The notes: generated by a model from the sequence alone, not told the origin. Shown: positions 15,900-24,251, counted from the first letter of the stretch. The stretch is 64,000 nucleotides of DNA from Halothermothrix sp. (GCA_016841825.1 JAENYK010000007.1:50846-114845), one strand, 5' to 3'. Numbers and translations are program-made.

Positions 15900-16190
15900 C
15901 ACAGTATCCTCCTCACTACAATTACCTTCATTCATTCACTCTCACTTTAGCCAATTCTGCTATTCCCTATATTCGCTATTGCCGTACTATATTATTCTTT
16001 TTTTTACCGAAATAAATGCAAAATCTTGACAGTGCGCATTCCCGAATAACAACTTCAACTACCAATAAACTTTCGCAAATTTAATCTTTTTCCATGGATT
16101 TTCCCCATTCTCATAAAGACTTCTATATTAGCCTTTCGCGCTTAATGACATATCGGCAGCCTTCCAAAAATGTATATTTTTCAGACAGCG
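15900..16190. other. Intergenic region upstream of the acetyltransferase
   Basis: About 290 bases without a gene. On the minus strand it holds the likely promoter of the acetyltransferase, including the 13-base motif GAATAATATAGTA at 15985-15997, which is repeated exactly at 6132-6144 before the TPR gene. Nothing else is recognised. Confidence 0.4.
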
Positions 16191-16218
16191 AAAAAGCTGC
16201 ACCCAGAAAAGGTGCAGC
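16191..16218 (-). terminator. Intrinsic terminator after the rubrerythrin-like gene
   Basis: GCTGCACC (16196-16203) pairs with GGTGCAGC (16211-16218); on the minus strand the stem is followed by TTTTT. Confidence 0.9.
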
Positions 16219-16225
16219 CTTGAGC

Positions 16226-16738
16226 TTATTTATACATATTAGATACGATCATATGCTCTGATTCAATCTCAGAAATAGCTCTAAATACCTCCTGTACCCG
16301 TGGTTCAACAGCCTCTTTAGCAGCCTGCAGGTAGAATTTAATAGCTTCCTGCTCCATGTGATGAGCTTTTACAAACTTCTCTTCATCAGATCCGGAAACC
16401 TCTGGGAGGATCAATTCTGGCTCTTCAACCCCAATCAGATCGGCAAAAACTTCAGCATGCTCAAGCTCCTGTTTTCCCAAACGTTTAAAAATTGACACCG
16501 TAATCTGAGTTTCAGCTGCATTGGCACAGGCTTTATAGAAAGCAGCATTCTCAATCTCTAAACCCAAAGCCTTCTCAATCAATTCCTTACTCTTCGCCGA
16601 AACACTCAATCCATCATAATCAATCCATTCGGCAGCTGCCTTTAAATTTTGGCCAGCTGCACCACAGAACGGACAGCGATCAGGATGACTGCTTCCCATA
16701 TAAGTCTCTCCACAAATCTGACAACGAAATGGTCTCAT
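16226..16738 (-). CDS. Rubrerythrin-like protein with N-terminal rubredoxin domain
   Basis: 170 residues. The N-terminal 40 residues carry two CxxC pairs (CQIC and CPFC) that would bind rubredoxin-type iron. The rest is a ferritin-like four-helix domain with ligand pairs E..EN (LEIENAAFY), ELEHAE and EIESEHMI, and a middle AHHMEQEA. The order rubredoxin then diiron domain is that of reverse rubrerythrins. These proteins reduce hydrogen peroxide or oxygen in anaerobes. The gene is monocistronic with AAAGGAGTG before the start. Confidence 0.92.
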   Translation of the reverse strand: MRPFRCQICGETYMGSSHPDRCPFCGAAGQNLKAAAEWIDYDGLSVSAKSKELIEKALGLEIENAAFYKACANAAETQITVSIFKRLGKQELEHAEVFADLIGVEEPELILPEVSGSDEEKFVKAHHMEQEAIKFYLQAAKEAVEPRVQEVFRAISEIESEHMIVSNMYK

Positions 16739-17004
16739 TAACAGAACACACTCCTTTAATAATAATAATTGTTACTAATAATATTCTTCATTAACAGATA
16801 AAATCCTTTTTTAGCAATCAATTTTTTTAAAATATTTCTACCACATATTTGTCGCTCATCTGCTATGAAGTACTACTTTCATAACGTAAAGTACCGACAG
16901 CCCATTATCTTTTTCGAAAGAAACTAAAATCTAATGGATAAACTTTGCATCTTCCAAAAATTATTTGACAATTTGCATCATGCATAACTAACTAGACTTA
17001 AAAA

Positions 17005-17042
17005 AAGCTATACCAGAAGTTGTCAACTACTTCTAGTATAGC
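17005..17042 (-). terminator. Intrinsic terminator overlapping the end of the C11 protease gene
   Basis: AGCTATACCAGAAGT-type arms at about 17006-17020 and 17029-17042 form a 14-bp near-perfect stem, followed on the minus strand by a long T-run. The first arm on the transcript is formed by the final codons of the protease gene. Confidence 0.85.
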
Positions 17043-18144
17043 CCTTTTCTTGATAGCTATTATTGTTCCACAATCTTCGAAGTACTTTTGACCATGAAGA
17101 GAATTCCTGGGTATATTTTAGGCTACCATAATATTTCTGTAATTCTATAGTTGGTTCTCCTTCCGGGAAATAAACGGACATTCCCTGCAAAGCATCCACT
17201 TTAAAGGTGTTTACATGTTTAACGCACATTTCCCAGTAAACTATCTCTAAAATATCAGGTAAACGCCCCAACTTATGATTAAAAATAGTTTTCAATTTTC
17301 TGACCAGATCTAACAAATCGACATAGTCTCGGTCTGTACACCTACTAACTCCACTAATCAACCACTTGATCTTGACAAAATCTTTTTCTGGCATCTCCAG
17401 TACTATGGATGCCAATAGATCAAATATTTCAGCCAATCTAGACAGACCATCTGTTTTAAAACCAGAAAGAGTAGCCCCAGAACCTTCTTTCTGATAAAAA
17501 TCTCTATAGGCAGAAACAATACATCGTACCACTTCTTCTGGAGATGTACAGGACTTCAAATTCGATAAAAAATAATGATAAGGCCAACCTCTATTGGGAA
17601 TTTTCTCTTCTGAAACAATCACATATTTACAATATTTTTTGATTTCATACAATAGTTCAAAATTACCCATTAAACACGCATCAAATCCTATGATGTCGTA
17701 ATAATAACCACACTCTTCTAGTGCCTGGAGTAATTCTCCAGAAGTCAAATAATCATTACTTTCCAGATCATCACATAACCCCTTCCAACCATGTCCATGT
17801 CCCCACAGGATAAGTGTCTGATATTTGGATCTATCATAAAAATTGAGCCAATGCAGAAAATCTTTTAACGATTCTGGATCGCCAGTATTAATCTCTCCCA
17901 ATCTGCTAATAGGAAGCGAGATCATCTGATTTGCGGTTGTCGTAACTCCTTTAATAATCTTATACCTTCTTGTATCTCCCCAGATTTTAGCTGAAGTAAA
18001 ATAAGGCGTCCGTCGATCTAGCTGAACAAGAATATTTACAAAATCATCACTACCCACCTGTTCCATCTCAATAATATCACGGATACCAGCTCCATCTAAG
18101 TCTTCATCACCTGCCATATAAATACCCACCGTCCATTCTAGCAT
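17023..18144 (-). CDS. Clostripain-type (C11) cysteine protease of a RiPP-like operon
   Basis: 373 residues from the ATG at 18144, which follows AGGGG by nine bases; TTG at 18153 is less likely. The catalytic dyad of the C11 family is visible: His in ILWGHGHGW (about 116) and Cys157 in GFDACLMG. C11 proteases cleave after Arg or Lys. There is no signal peptide, so it acts in the cytoplasm. The gene is the last in a four-gene leftward operon with a Cys-containing small peptide, a beta-rich protein and a radical SAM enzyme. The protease may remove the leader or process the peptide. Similar gene sets (Cys-rich peptide, radical SAM maturase, clostripain homologue) are known in clostridia. Confidence 0.9.
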   Translation of the reverse strand: MLEWTVGIYMAGDEDLDGAGIRDIIEMEQVGSDDFVNILVQLDRRTPYFTSAKIWGDTRRYKIIKGVTTTANQMISLPISRLGEINTGDPESLKDFLHWLNFYDRSKYQTLILWGHGHGWKGLCDDLESNDYLTSGELLQALEECGYYYDIIGFDACLMGNFELLYEIKKYCKYVIVSEEKIPNRGWPYHYFLSNLKSCTSPEEVVRCIVSAYRDFYQKEGSGATLSGFKTDGLSRLAEIFDLLASIVLEMPEKDFVKIKWLISGVSRCTDRDYVDLLDLVRKLKTIFNHKLGRLPDILEIVYWEMCVKHVNTFKVDALQGMSVYFPEGEPTIELQKYYGSLKYTQEFSSWSKVLRRLWNNNSYQEKGYTRSS

Positions 18145-18156
18145 TAAGATCAACCC

Positions 18157-19614
18157 CTATATTAGAAAATCAAGTAATTCTTCATCCTCTTCCATTATTT
18201 CGCAATACATCTGCAGTAACTCTGCAAAAAGTTCTCTACCATTCTGGCAGTTAAAAGCTATCTTTGACGAGCTAATCTGATTGTTAAATAAAATCCGGGC
18301 AGGACAGATTGAACATAATCGAATCAACCAGCAGGATTGACAAGTATTATACTCATGTTCTTCCAACAAATCGAGAAAGAGATCTACTTTGTGCCAATCA
18401 ATTCCCGTCTCTAAATCTCCCAATATTCCAATCCCATTACCATCAACTTTTTCACACAGATAAATCTGTCCTTCACTATCTATAAATAACCTCTCTTCCC
18501 CAGGATAGCAAAAGCCAAAAGAGTTTTTAAATATATTTGGGAAAGGTGAAACCTCTAAATTCCTTTTCACAAATTTCTTCAACCCCGGAACAAACAGCGA
18601 AAACAAAAAACTTCCACCTCTGTTCCGATAATCACGCCCCCATTGGTGATCACGAATCTTCTCTCTAAATTTAGTCTTCAGCTTATCCCACCCAGGCGCA
18701 GTGATTCGCTGTTTACGTGAAATGTTATCATTATACTCCATCATACTCGGAAGTACTCTAATCGGGAATCGCGAGAAAAAATTATCTAATTCCTCAAAAT
18801 CAAAGGGAGGTGCTAATACTGTGCTAAAACTCAGATTTTGGTTAAAAAAAGCAGGATGATTCTTTTGAAGATAATCTAGCACAGCCATTACATCTCTAAA
18901 AGTCCCTGTGTAATCATCTTTCTTAACTCGCATTCGATCATGAACAGCTTCAGGTCCATCAAGGCTTAAAGTAAGAAGAAAATCTTCCTCTACCAGATAA
19001 TCCAACACTGATGGAATTAACAATGTTCCATTAGAAGTCAAAGTAAACCTTAATCGCTGATAATCTAATTTCCGTTTACTATAACTAACCAATTCTTTAA
19101 TCAGAGGTAAATTCAAAACAGGTTCACCTCCATAGAACCCAATAATCAGATTCTCACTGTCAGGAGAACAATATCTCGCGAAAAAGTCAATTGCTTTATA
19201 TCCATTTTGTAAACTCATATTTTTTTTTGAATGTTCTCGAAAAGTTGGATAATCTTTTGAGCAATACAAGCAATATCCACAATGCAAGTTACAATTCTCA
19301 GTTACCTCCAGAGCAATAGAAGATAAGCTCAATTCTCTTCTCCGTTCTCCCAGGGATAGTCTAACCTGTTCTGGACGTTTATGTAAAAGAAGACCTTCTT
19401 GTTGTGTCCTCCTAATCTTCTCCATTCCTTGAACAATTCGGGCAGTATCAAAATATATGGAATATTTATTTATTATATCTTGATGACTTAATATACCCAA
19501 ATCTTCGATAATCGTATAAATTACTTCAGGTACTTTTAATATATGATTCGTGTTAACATCATAAAGATAATAACCTTTACTCGTCTGTATTTTCTTTACA
19601 AATGGGTTCCTCAT
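18157..19614 (-). CDS. Radical SAM/SPASM maturase of the Cys-peptide operon
   Basis: 485 residues from the ATG at 19614, six bases after GGGAGG. Residues about 1-90 look like a PqqD-like leader-binding domain. The radical SAM motif is CNLHCGYC (Cys108, 112, 115) with one more Cys three residues on (YCLYC). GFYGGEPVLN is the GGE motif. The C-terminus has GFCYPGEE, IYLCEKVDG and CQSCWLIRLCSICPA, a SPASM-like set for auxiliary iron-sulfur clusters. It probably modifies the 57-residue peptide encoded at the start of the operon, which has three Cys. It resembles clostridial Cys-rich-peptide maturases in layout; exact chemistry cannot be read. Confidence 0.92.
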   Translation of the reverse strand: MRNPFVKKIQTSKGYYLYDVNTNHILKVPEVIYTIIEDLGILSHQDIINKYSIYFDTARIVQGMEKIRRTQQEGLLLHKRPEQVRLSLGERRRELSLSSIALEVTENCNLHCGYCLYCSKDYPTFREHSKKNMSLQNGYKAIDFFARYCSPDSENLIIGFYGGEPVLNLPLIKELVSYSKRKLDYQRLRFTLTSNGTLLIPSVLDYLVEEDFLLTLSLDGPEAVHDRMRVKKDDYTGTFRDVMAVLDYLQKNHPAFFNQNLSFSTVLAPPFDFEELDNFFSRFPIRVLPSMMEYNDNISRKQRITAPGWDKLKTKFREKIRDHQWGRDYRNRGGSFLFSLFVPGLKKFVKRNLEVSPFPNIFKNSFGFCYPGEERLFIDSEGQIYLCEKVDGNGIGILGDLETGIDWHKVDLFLDLLEEHEYNTCQSCWLIRLCSICPARILFNNQISSSKIAFNCQNGRELFAELLQMYCEIMEEDEELLDFLI

Positions 19615-19629
19615 CCCCAACCTCCCTAA

Positions 19630-20025
19630 TTATTCAATCTTCATTTTCCCCCAGCCATCAACATAAACATATAGGTTTTTCCCATTATCAAGGGTTACAA
19701 AAAAATTAACAGCATACTCATGTGGATCAACTACTACCCTGGTAGGAATTCCGCTAAAAGCTTTCCCTCCAACAATCTCCTGACCTGTATCAAATCTAAG
19801 TTTTTTGACATAATGATTATCTTCAACTTGATATAGAATTGCAGGTCCGAGCGAACTTGCTCCCGCCCAAAAGTCTGTTACAGAAGCAGCCAGTTTAATC
19901 TCTTTAGTTCCCCAGGTTCCATAGCCAGGTCCTTTACAGGTTAATTGACCATCATTTAGGATAATAGCCCACACAGATTTTTTGTGTCTAGTATTAATGA
20001 TTTTTGAATTCTTGATCTGCGACAT
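19630..20025 (-). CDS. Unrecognised 131-residue beta-rich protein in the RiPP-like operon
   Basis: I do not recognise a family. The protein has no signal peptide or membrane helix, one Cys, and alternating hydrophobic/Gly/aromatic stretches (GYGTWGTKE, FWAGASSLGPAI, NLYVYVDGWGKMKIE) suggesting repeated beta strands, as in small lectin- or propeller-like folds. It has a good GAGGTGA site. It lies ten bases before the radical SAM gene and 73 bases after the peptide gene, so it is co-transcribed. It could be a second peptide substrate, a partner protein for the maturase, or an immunity protein; none can be chosen from the sequence. Confidence 0.7.
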   Translation of the reverse strand: MSQIKNSKIINTRHKKSVWAIILNDGQLTCKGPGYGTWGTKEIKLAASVTDFWAGASSLGPAILYQVEDNHYVKKLRFDTGQEIVGGKAFSGIPTRVVVDPHEYAVNFFVTLDNGKNLYVYVDGWGKMKIE

Positions 20026-20098
20026 AGTATTTCACCTCTCAATTATACTAAAATGACCAGGATAAGATCAAAGCACTGCTTAAACTTTTATAATTTCT

Positions 20099-20272
20099 TT
20101 AAGAACCGTATCTATAACCAGCAATGCCAGCTGCTCTAGTTATTTCTAGTTCCACATAACAATCACAATTTGAATTACACTCACTACCGCCCTTTGGTGC
20201 ATTGTCTTCCTTACTTTGCATAAAATTTTTTACAAAAGACTTTACAACTTCCATCTCATTATCTTTACTCAT
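20099..20272 (-). CDS. Cys-containing RiPP precursor candidate, 57 residues
   Basis: A 57-residue gene with a clear GGGAGG site before the ATG at 20272. The N-terminal half (MSKDNEMEVVKSFVKNFMQS) is a charged amphipathic helix typical of RiPP leaders. A KGG-S junction at about residue 27-30 could be a double-glycine-type boundary. The core has Cys at 32, 36 and 38 (ECNSNCDC) and ends ITRAAGIAGYRYGS with two Arg, possible cleavage points for the clostripain-type protease encoded downstream. It is the first gene of the leftward operon. The precursor role is inferred from size, leader-like N-terminus and the maturase and protease in the same operon. Confidence 0.8.
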   Translation of the reverse strand: MSKDNEMEVVKSFVKNFMQSKEDNAPKGGSECNSNCDCYVELEITRAAGIAGYRYGS

Positions 20273-20356
20273 TAATTATACCTCCCATAAATTATTACTT
20301 TGATCTTATCCAAATGCTATTATTTTTAGTATAAAGAGATAAACTTAAAAAATTCT

Positions 20357-20388
20357 AAAAAAGTGAAAGCACCTGTTTTCACTTTTTT
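20357..20388. terminator. Hairpin with A/T-runs between two divergent RiPP-like operons
   Basis: AAAAAAGTGAAA (20357-20368) and TTTCACTTTTTT (20377-20388) form a perfect 12-bp stem with an 8-base loop. It lies in the leader of the leftward operon about 85 bases before the peptide start, so it may act as an attenuator or insulate the two operons. Confidence 0.7.
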
Positions 20389-20540
20389 AAGCACTCTTGG
20401 CAATTAACATTTTTTAAATCTAGTTATACTTTAATTGATTAATAGTTATTTTTTACAATATGAAGGAGGTTTTTCCTAGTCCTTTGAAGAATATATGTTA
20501 TATCTGATAAATGTAACAAAAATATAAGTGAGGTGATCTC

Positions 20541-22025
20541 ATGCATAAACAAATTTTATTGGTAGTACTCCAATTTACTAACAATAATTCTCCCAGTGAC
20601 CGAATTTTTGAACATCTAGGTGTTGGATATATAGCAGCTTATCTCCGTCAACATGGCTATTCAGTGAAAATTGTTGATCAAAATTTATTGCAGCAGAACT
20701 TAGATGGCATTATCCAAAAAGTTATTACCGAAAGACCATTTTTAGTTGGCATTGCCTGCTATCAAAGTGCTTTCACTGTTTTACAAGAATTCGCCCGGAC
20801 AGTCAAAAAATCTCTTCCGGAAATCCATTTAGCAATGGGAGGAGTTTTTGCAACTAATAGTTATCAGAATATTTTTCGAGAGATTCCAGAATTGGATTCA
20901 ATTATTTTAGGTGATGGAGAAGAGACTTTCACAAACCTGGCAGATGCGCTCTTAAACGATGAAAATTGGCAAACTATCTCCCATCTTACCTACCCTGATG
21001 ATCCTGCACATCTTACCAAATCTCCAAAATATGATACTGACATAACCACTCTTCCAGATCCTGCAAGAGACACACTACCAGTTGTTATCGAACGCAGCTT
21101 ATTTCCCACAATCTCCGCCAGTAGAGGTTGTTATGGTAATTGCTCCTATTGCTCAATTACTATCCAAAATCGCAAGCGTAGATGCCGGGAGATGATTTCT
21201 GTTATTGATGAGATGGAACGACTTTTTAAAGATTATCGGGCAGATTACTTTTACTTTATTGATGATACCTTCATCGGAGGTAGTAAAAAAGATTATCAAA
21301 GAATTGAAGAGTTTGCCAGAGAATTGGAACAGCGTAAATTACCTTTTCAATTCTCGATAGAGTGTCGAGCCAATGAAGTAGACGCAATTCTACTAAGAAA
21401 GTTACAGAAAATCGGCTTATACTCTGTTTTCTTAGGATTGGAATCAGGTTATCAACCTACTTTAGATATGTTTAGAAAAGGGATTACTGTTGAACAGAAC
21501 ATAACTGCTGTAAAAACTCTCAATGAATTAGGGATTAGATACAATATTGGATTTATCATGTTCCATCCATTTACAACTTTACAGGAAGTAGAAGCTAATC
21601 TTAACTTTTTGATGCATACCGAGCAGAAAAATTTTCTGGACAGCCTACACCGTACTTTAATGGTCTTCAACAATGCTCCAATTGCCGATCAGTTAGCTCA
21701 AGAAGGCATCACCTGTCAACCATGGTACGACACAGCAGTACCCTTTCTCCACACTGAGATTCAGCCATTATACAACTTTGTCGAAGAGTTTACTGCCGGA
21801 ATTAAGCCAGGAATTAATCAACTAGCAGTTCATTTTAGTCAAAGTAATGATCAGAATGAGAAAACACAAATTGCCAGACTTCACTCCACTCTATGTTCAA
21901 CCTATGTAAATGCTCTATATCAATACACTCAACTTGCTGACGAAAATTTTCTTAAAGAGAAGATGGATGAACTGCGTGATCATTATTCTAGTGTAACACA
22001 AGATCTAGGACTTAAGATCAGCTAA
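20541..22025 (+). CDS. B12-binding-domain radical SAM enzyme
   Basis: 494 residues. Residues about 1-150 form a cobalamin-binding-type Rossmann domain (GVGYIAAYLRQHGYSVKIVD, LVGIACYQSAF, HLAMGGVFAT, ILGDGEETF). The classical DxHxxG cobalamin His is not visible, as in many class B enzymes of this superfamily. The radical SAM motif is CYGNCSYC (Cys197, 201, 204), followed by FIDDTF and a C-terminal helical part. Such enzymes methylate or rearrange unactivated carbons in RiPPs and other natural products. Here the gene is directly upstream of a 39-residue peptide gene and a SPASM enzyme. The start follows GAGGTGATC. Confidence 0.92.
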   Translation: MHKQILLVVLQFTNNNSPSDRIFEHLGVGYIAAYLRQHGYSVKIVDQNLLQQNLDGIIQKVITERPFLVGIACYQSAFTVLQEFARTVKKSLPEIHLAMGGVFATNSYQNIFREIPELDSIILGDGEETFTNLADALLNDENWQTISHLTYPDDPAHLTKSPKYDTDITTLPDPARDTLPVVIERSLFPTISASRGCYGNCSYCSITIQNRKRRCREMISVIDEMERLFKDYRADYFYFIDDTFIGGSKKDYQRIEEFARELEQRKLPFQFSIECRANEVDAILLRKLQKIGLYSVFLGLESGYQPTLDMFRKGITVEQNITAVKTLNELGIRYNIGFIMFHPFTTLQEVEANLNFLMHTEQKNFLDSLHRTLMVFNNAPIADQLAQEGITCQPWYDTAVPFLHTEIQPLYNFVEEFTAGIKPGINQLAVHFSQSNDQNEKTQIARLHSTLCSTYVNALYQYTQLADENFLKEKMDELRDHYSSVTQDLGLKIS

Positions 22026-22036
22026 ATTTTTTCACT

Positions 22037-22274
22037 TTGGAGATGAGGGGAATAAAACAATCTAAATCACATAAGGAGGTGAATTTAATGATTAATAAAT
22101 ACTGGAATTTAGAAGAATATAATTTTGGTGAATTGGCTAGTGCTGTTGCACCTGCTAAACCATATAGTGCTGCAACTATTGATGATCCATCTTTTCCACA
22201 AAGATAATTATCTTTGGTAAGGGATAAACATTTGAACAAATTTTAGAGTTTTACCTTTTATCCCTCATCTCCAA
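22037..22274. repeat. Inverted repeat enclosing the 39-residue peptide gene
   Basis: TTGGAGATGAGGG (22037-22049) is perfectly complementary to CCCTCATCTCCAA (22262-22274). The right arm can also pair with AAGGGATAAA at 22219-22228, giving two mutually exclusive hairpins on the transcript. The peptide gene lies entirely within the large loop. This could set the ratio of peptide to downstream enzyme, for example by partial termination or RNA processing. Confidence 0.7.
22088..22207 (+). CDS. Cys-free RiPP precursor candidate, 39 residues
   Basis: A 39-residue gene with a perfect AAGGAGGTGA site seven bases before the ATG. The N-terminal part (MINKYWNLEEYNFGELASAV) is leader-like and the C-terminal part is rich in Ala, Pro, Ser and Asp (APAKPYSAATIDDPSFPQR). 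There is no Cys or Met in the core, so thioether chemistry at Cys is excluded and C-C, C-O or epimerisation/methylation chemistry is more likely. It sits between a B12-type and a SPASM radical SAM gene on the same strand, the classic position of a substrate gene. No named family is recognised. Confidence 0.78.
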   Translation: MINKYWNLEEYNFGELASAVAPAKPYSAATIDDPSFPQR

Positions 22275-22309
22275 TAAATTTTTATTATAGAATATAAGGA
22301 GGGTTAATA

Positions 22310-23353
22310 ATGAAATTTTACCCTGATACAGCTGTCTGGGAGCTGACAAATGCCTGTAATGCCAACTGCATTCACTGTGGTTCCAGATCAGGTACACCAC
22401 GTCCCAATGAGATGACAGAAACAGAAGCACTTCAATTATGTGATGATTTGAAAACCTTAGGTTGTAAACGAATCACCCTGATTGGTGGAGAAATATTTTT
22501 GAGCCCATACTGGGAAAAAGTTGCCCAACGCCTGGTTAACAATGGCATCAGAGTTGCTCCTTTAACTAATGGGATCATGATCAATCAGAAGACACTGGAT
22601 AGACTAAAAAAAGCTGGAATAGATAACATATCTGTCAGTATTGACGGATTAGCTAAAACCCACGATTATATCCGGGGAATGCCGGGAATCTTTGATCAGG
22701 CTATGAAAGCTATACACCTGGCTAAACAACAGGGATTTCTGGTGGGAATAAATACTACAGTCACGGCGTTAAACTTACACGAATTACCCGCGTTGCATGA
22801 CTACCTTGTTGAGGAAGATTTAGGTTTGTGGCAGATTCAAATCGTCGAAGATATGGGAAATGTAAATGAGAATCAACAACTGCAGATTGATGTAGAAAAA
22901 TTCTATCAACTGGCCAAATACATGGTTCAATTCCGCCAGCAAAAACGGATTAAAATAATAACCTGTCATAATATCGGCTGGTTTACTTCTTTCGAACCAC
23001 TCCTTAGAGATGAACCATTTACGGGCTGCGTCGCTGGCAGATATGCTGTAGGAATTGAGTCCAATGGCAATGTCCGGGGATGTCTTTCAATCATGGGTGA
23101 TCCGGAAGCCAATGTAGAAGGTAATGTCAAAGAACGTTCTCTGATCGATATCTGGAATGACCCCACCAGTTTTACAGCTTTCCGTGATCGTAAAGTTGAA
23201 GATCTAACAGGCTTCTGTGCACAATGCGAATACCGAAAACTCTGTCGTGGAGGATGTTCTTCCGTAGCATATTCGTTGATCAAAAAGTTTACTGAAAATC
23301 CACTATGTTTACACAAATACGAAGTAGAACAGGGAATTAGTTGGGAAGGATAA
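22310..23353 (+). CDS. Radical SAM/SPASM enzyme of the B12-radical-SAM RiPP-like operon
   Basis: 347 residues, AAGGAGG before the ATG. The radical SAM motif CNANCIHC has Cys at 16, 20 and 23, with LIGGEIF as the GGE motif. The C-terminal SPASM domain shows GCVAG, VRGCLSI, FCAQCEYRKLCRGGCSS and a final CLHKY. The protein starts almost at the barrel, so unlike the two other SPASM enzymes in this window it has no PqqD-like leader-binding domain; the B12 enzyme or an outside factor may provide recognition. The length and Cys pattern fit peptide maturases of the PqqE/AlbA/epimerase-like group. A strong terminator follows. Confidence 0.92.
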   Translation: MKFYPDTAVWELTNACNANCIHCGSRSGTPRPNEMTETEALQLCDDLKTLGCKRITLIGGEIFLSPYWEKVAQRLVNNGIRVAPLTNGIMINQKTLDRLKKAGIDNISVSIDGLAKTHDYIRGMPGIFDQAMKAIHLAKQQGFLVGINTTVTALNLHELPALHDYLVEEDLGLWQIQIVEDMGNVNENQQLQIDVEKFYQLAKYMVQFRQQKRIKIITCHNIGWFTSFEPLLRDEPFTGCVAGRYAVGIESNGNVRGCLSIMGDPEANVEGNVKERSLIDIWNDPTSFTAFRDRKVEDLTGFCAQCEYRKLCRGGCSSVAYSLIKKFTENPLCLHKYEVEQGISWEG

Positions 23354-23358
23354 ACCAC

Positions 23359-23413
23359 AAAAAGACAATCTTTATCTCCAATAAGCTTTATGGAGGTAAG
23401 GATTGTCTTTTTT
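23359..23413 (+). terminator. Long-stem intrinsic terminator after the SPASM gene
   Basis: AAAAAGACAATC (23359-23370) pairs with GATTGTCTTTTT (23401-23412), and the stem continues inward through CTCCA/TGGAG to about 22 bp with two mismatches. A T-run follows on the plus strand. Confidence 0.93.
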
Positions 23414-23444
23414 ATGTAAATACTTAACTTTTTGCAACATTCCA

Positions 23445-23573
23445 GAAGGAAAGTCTCCCGGTCTCTATCGATAAGAATATAAATAACTAAATAGTGTTCA
23501 CTTCAGTGGAGGTACAAACTCCCTTTTGAAGTCGGTAAACTTAAGGCATTAACAACCTACTGTTGATCCGACT
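23445..23573. mobile_element. Second copy of the IS605-like relic sequence
   Basis: This non-coding stretch is related to about 4460-4576: shared blocks include CTCCC..GG.C, AGAAT, ATAAC.AAATAGTGTT, GGTACAAA and the end CCGACTTT. The present copy has a 12-base insertion (CACTTCAGTGGA). Both copies abut the 3' end of a leftward gene. No coding capacity remains. It is either the end of an IS200/IS605-type element or a small dispersed repeat. Confidence 0.5.
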
Positions 23574-24251
23574 TTAACATATATCTCGCCAGGTAAGAAT
23601 GTGTATTTCTTTTGGTAAATCTCCACCTTCCACACAACAGGCTAATTTATATTCAGAACTGAATTCGTAGAGGCGGTATTGCCAATCTCGTAAACTCTGC
23701 GAAAAAAAATCAATCTGCCCGCGCACGACTCTAAACCAAAAAGAATCCAACGGAATCGAGACACCTTTACCTTCTGCTTTTATATAACTTTCCTTTAAAG
23801 TCCACAAAATGAAGAAATATTCATATCTCTTCTCAAGGGGCAATGACCTTAGATCCTGCACTTCTATTGGTGCGAAAAAATGTTCTGCTATGGCAAGATC
23901 AATATTCTGAATTCTTTCAACATCAACACCGATAACCCGGTCACTAATCCCCAGGGCAATCCAATCTCCGGAATGAGAGATATTAAAAAAAATATCTTTA
24001 CCTGGCAGTGTTGGTTTACCATAATAGTCAAAATTATATCGAATATCCTCCCGTTTCACACCTAGCTCTTTTGTGAGAAAGTAACTGGCTGCACAATAAC
24101 CTAATAGTGTGCGTTGAGCATCCTGCCAATGGTGAAAGGCATCCAACCTCTCTCTTTTTTCAGGTGGGATGAAAGGCATTAATCTGGTCTTTTCAGCATT
24201 ACTCAATTGTTCACCCAATTTGATCATATATAATTGAGAAGTAATTCCCAT
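23574..24251 (-). CDS. Sfp-type 4'-phosphopantetheinyl transferase
   Basis: 225 residues. The two signature motifs of Sfp-type enzymes are present: IGVDVERI (Mg-binding Asp and Glu) at about 107-114 and WTLKESYIKAEGKG at about 149-162. It transfers phosphopantetheine from CoA to the active serine of carrier domains. It lies 11 kb from the PKS-NRPS genes on the same strand and is the only such enzyme in the window, so it is the probable activator of their PCP and ACP domains. The start follows GGGGG by eight bases. It is not in an obvious operon. Confidence 0.95.
   Translation of the reverse strand: MGITSQLYMIKLGEQLSNAEKTRLMPFIPPEKRERLDAFHHWQDAQRTLLGYCAASYFLTKELGVKREDIRYNFDYYGKPTLPGKDIFFNISHSGDWIALGISDRVIGVDVERIQNIDLAIAEHFFAPIEVQDLRSLPLEKRYEYFFILWTLKESYIKAEGKGVSIPLDSFWFRVVRGQIDFFSQSLRDWQYRLYEFSSEYKLACCVEGGDLPKEIHILTWRDIC

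Noticed and set aside
17023-18144. A caspase-like or secreted clostripain reading of the C11 protease
   Set aside because: There is no signal peptide, and the position in the peptide operon fits cytoplasmic processing better.
20464-20530. A GAAGGAGG sequence suggesting another small gene before the B12-type enzyme
   Set aside because: The only nearby ATG is 26 bases away and opens just 10 codons.
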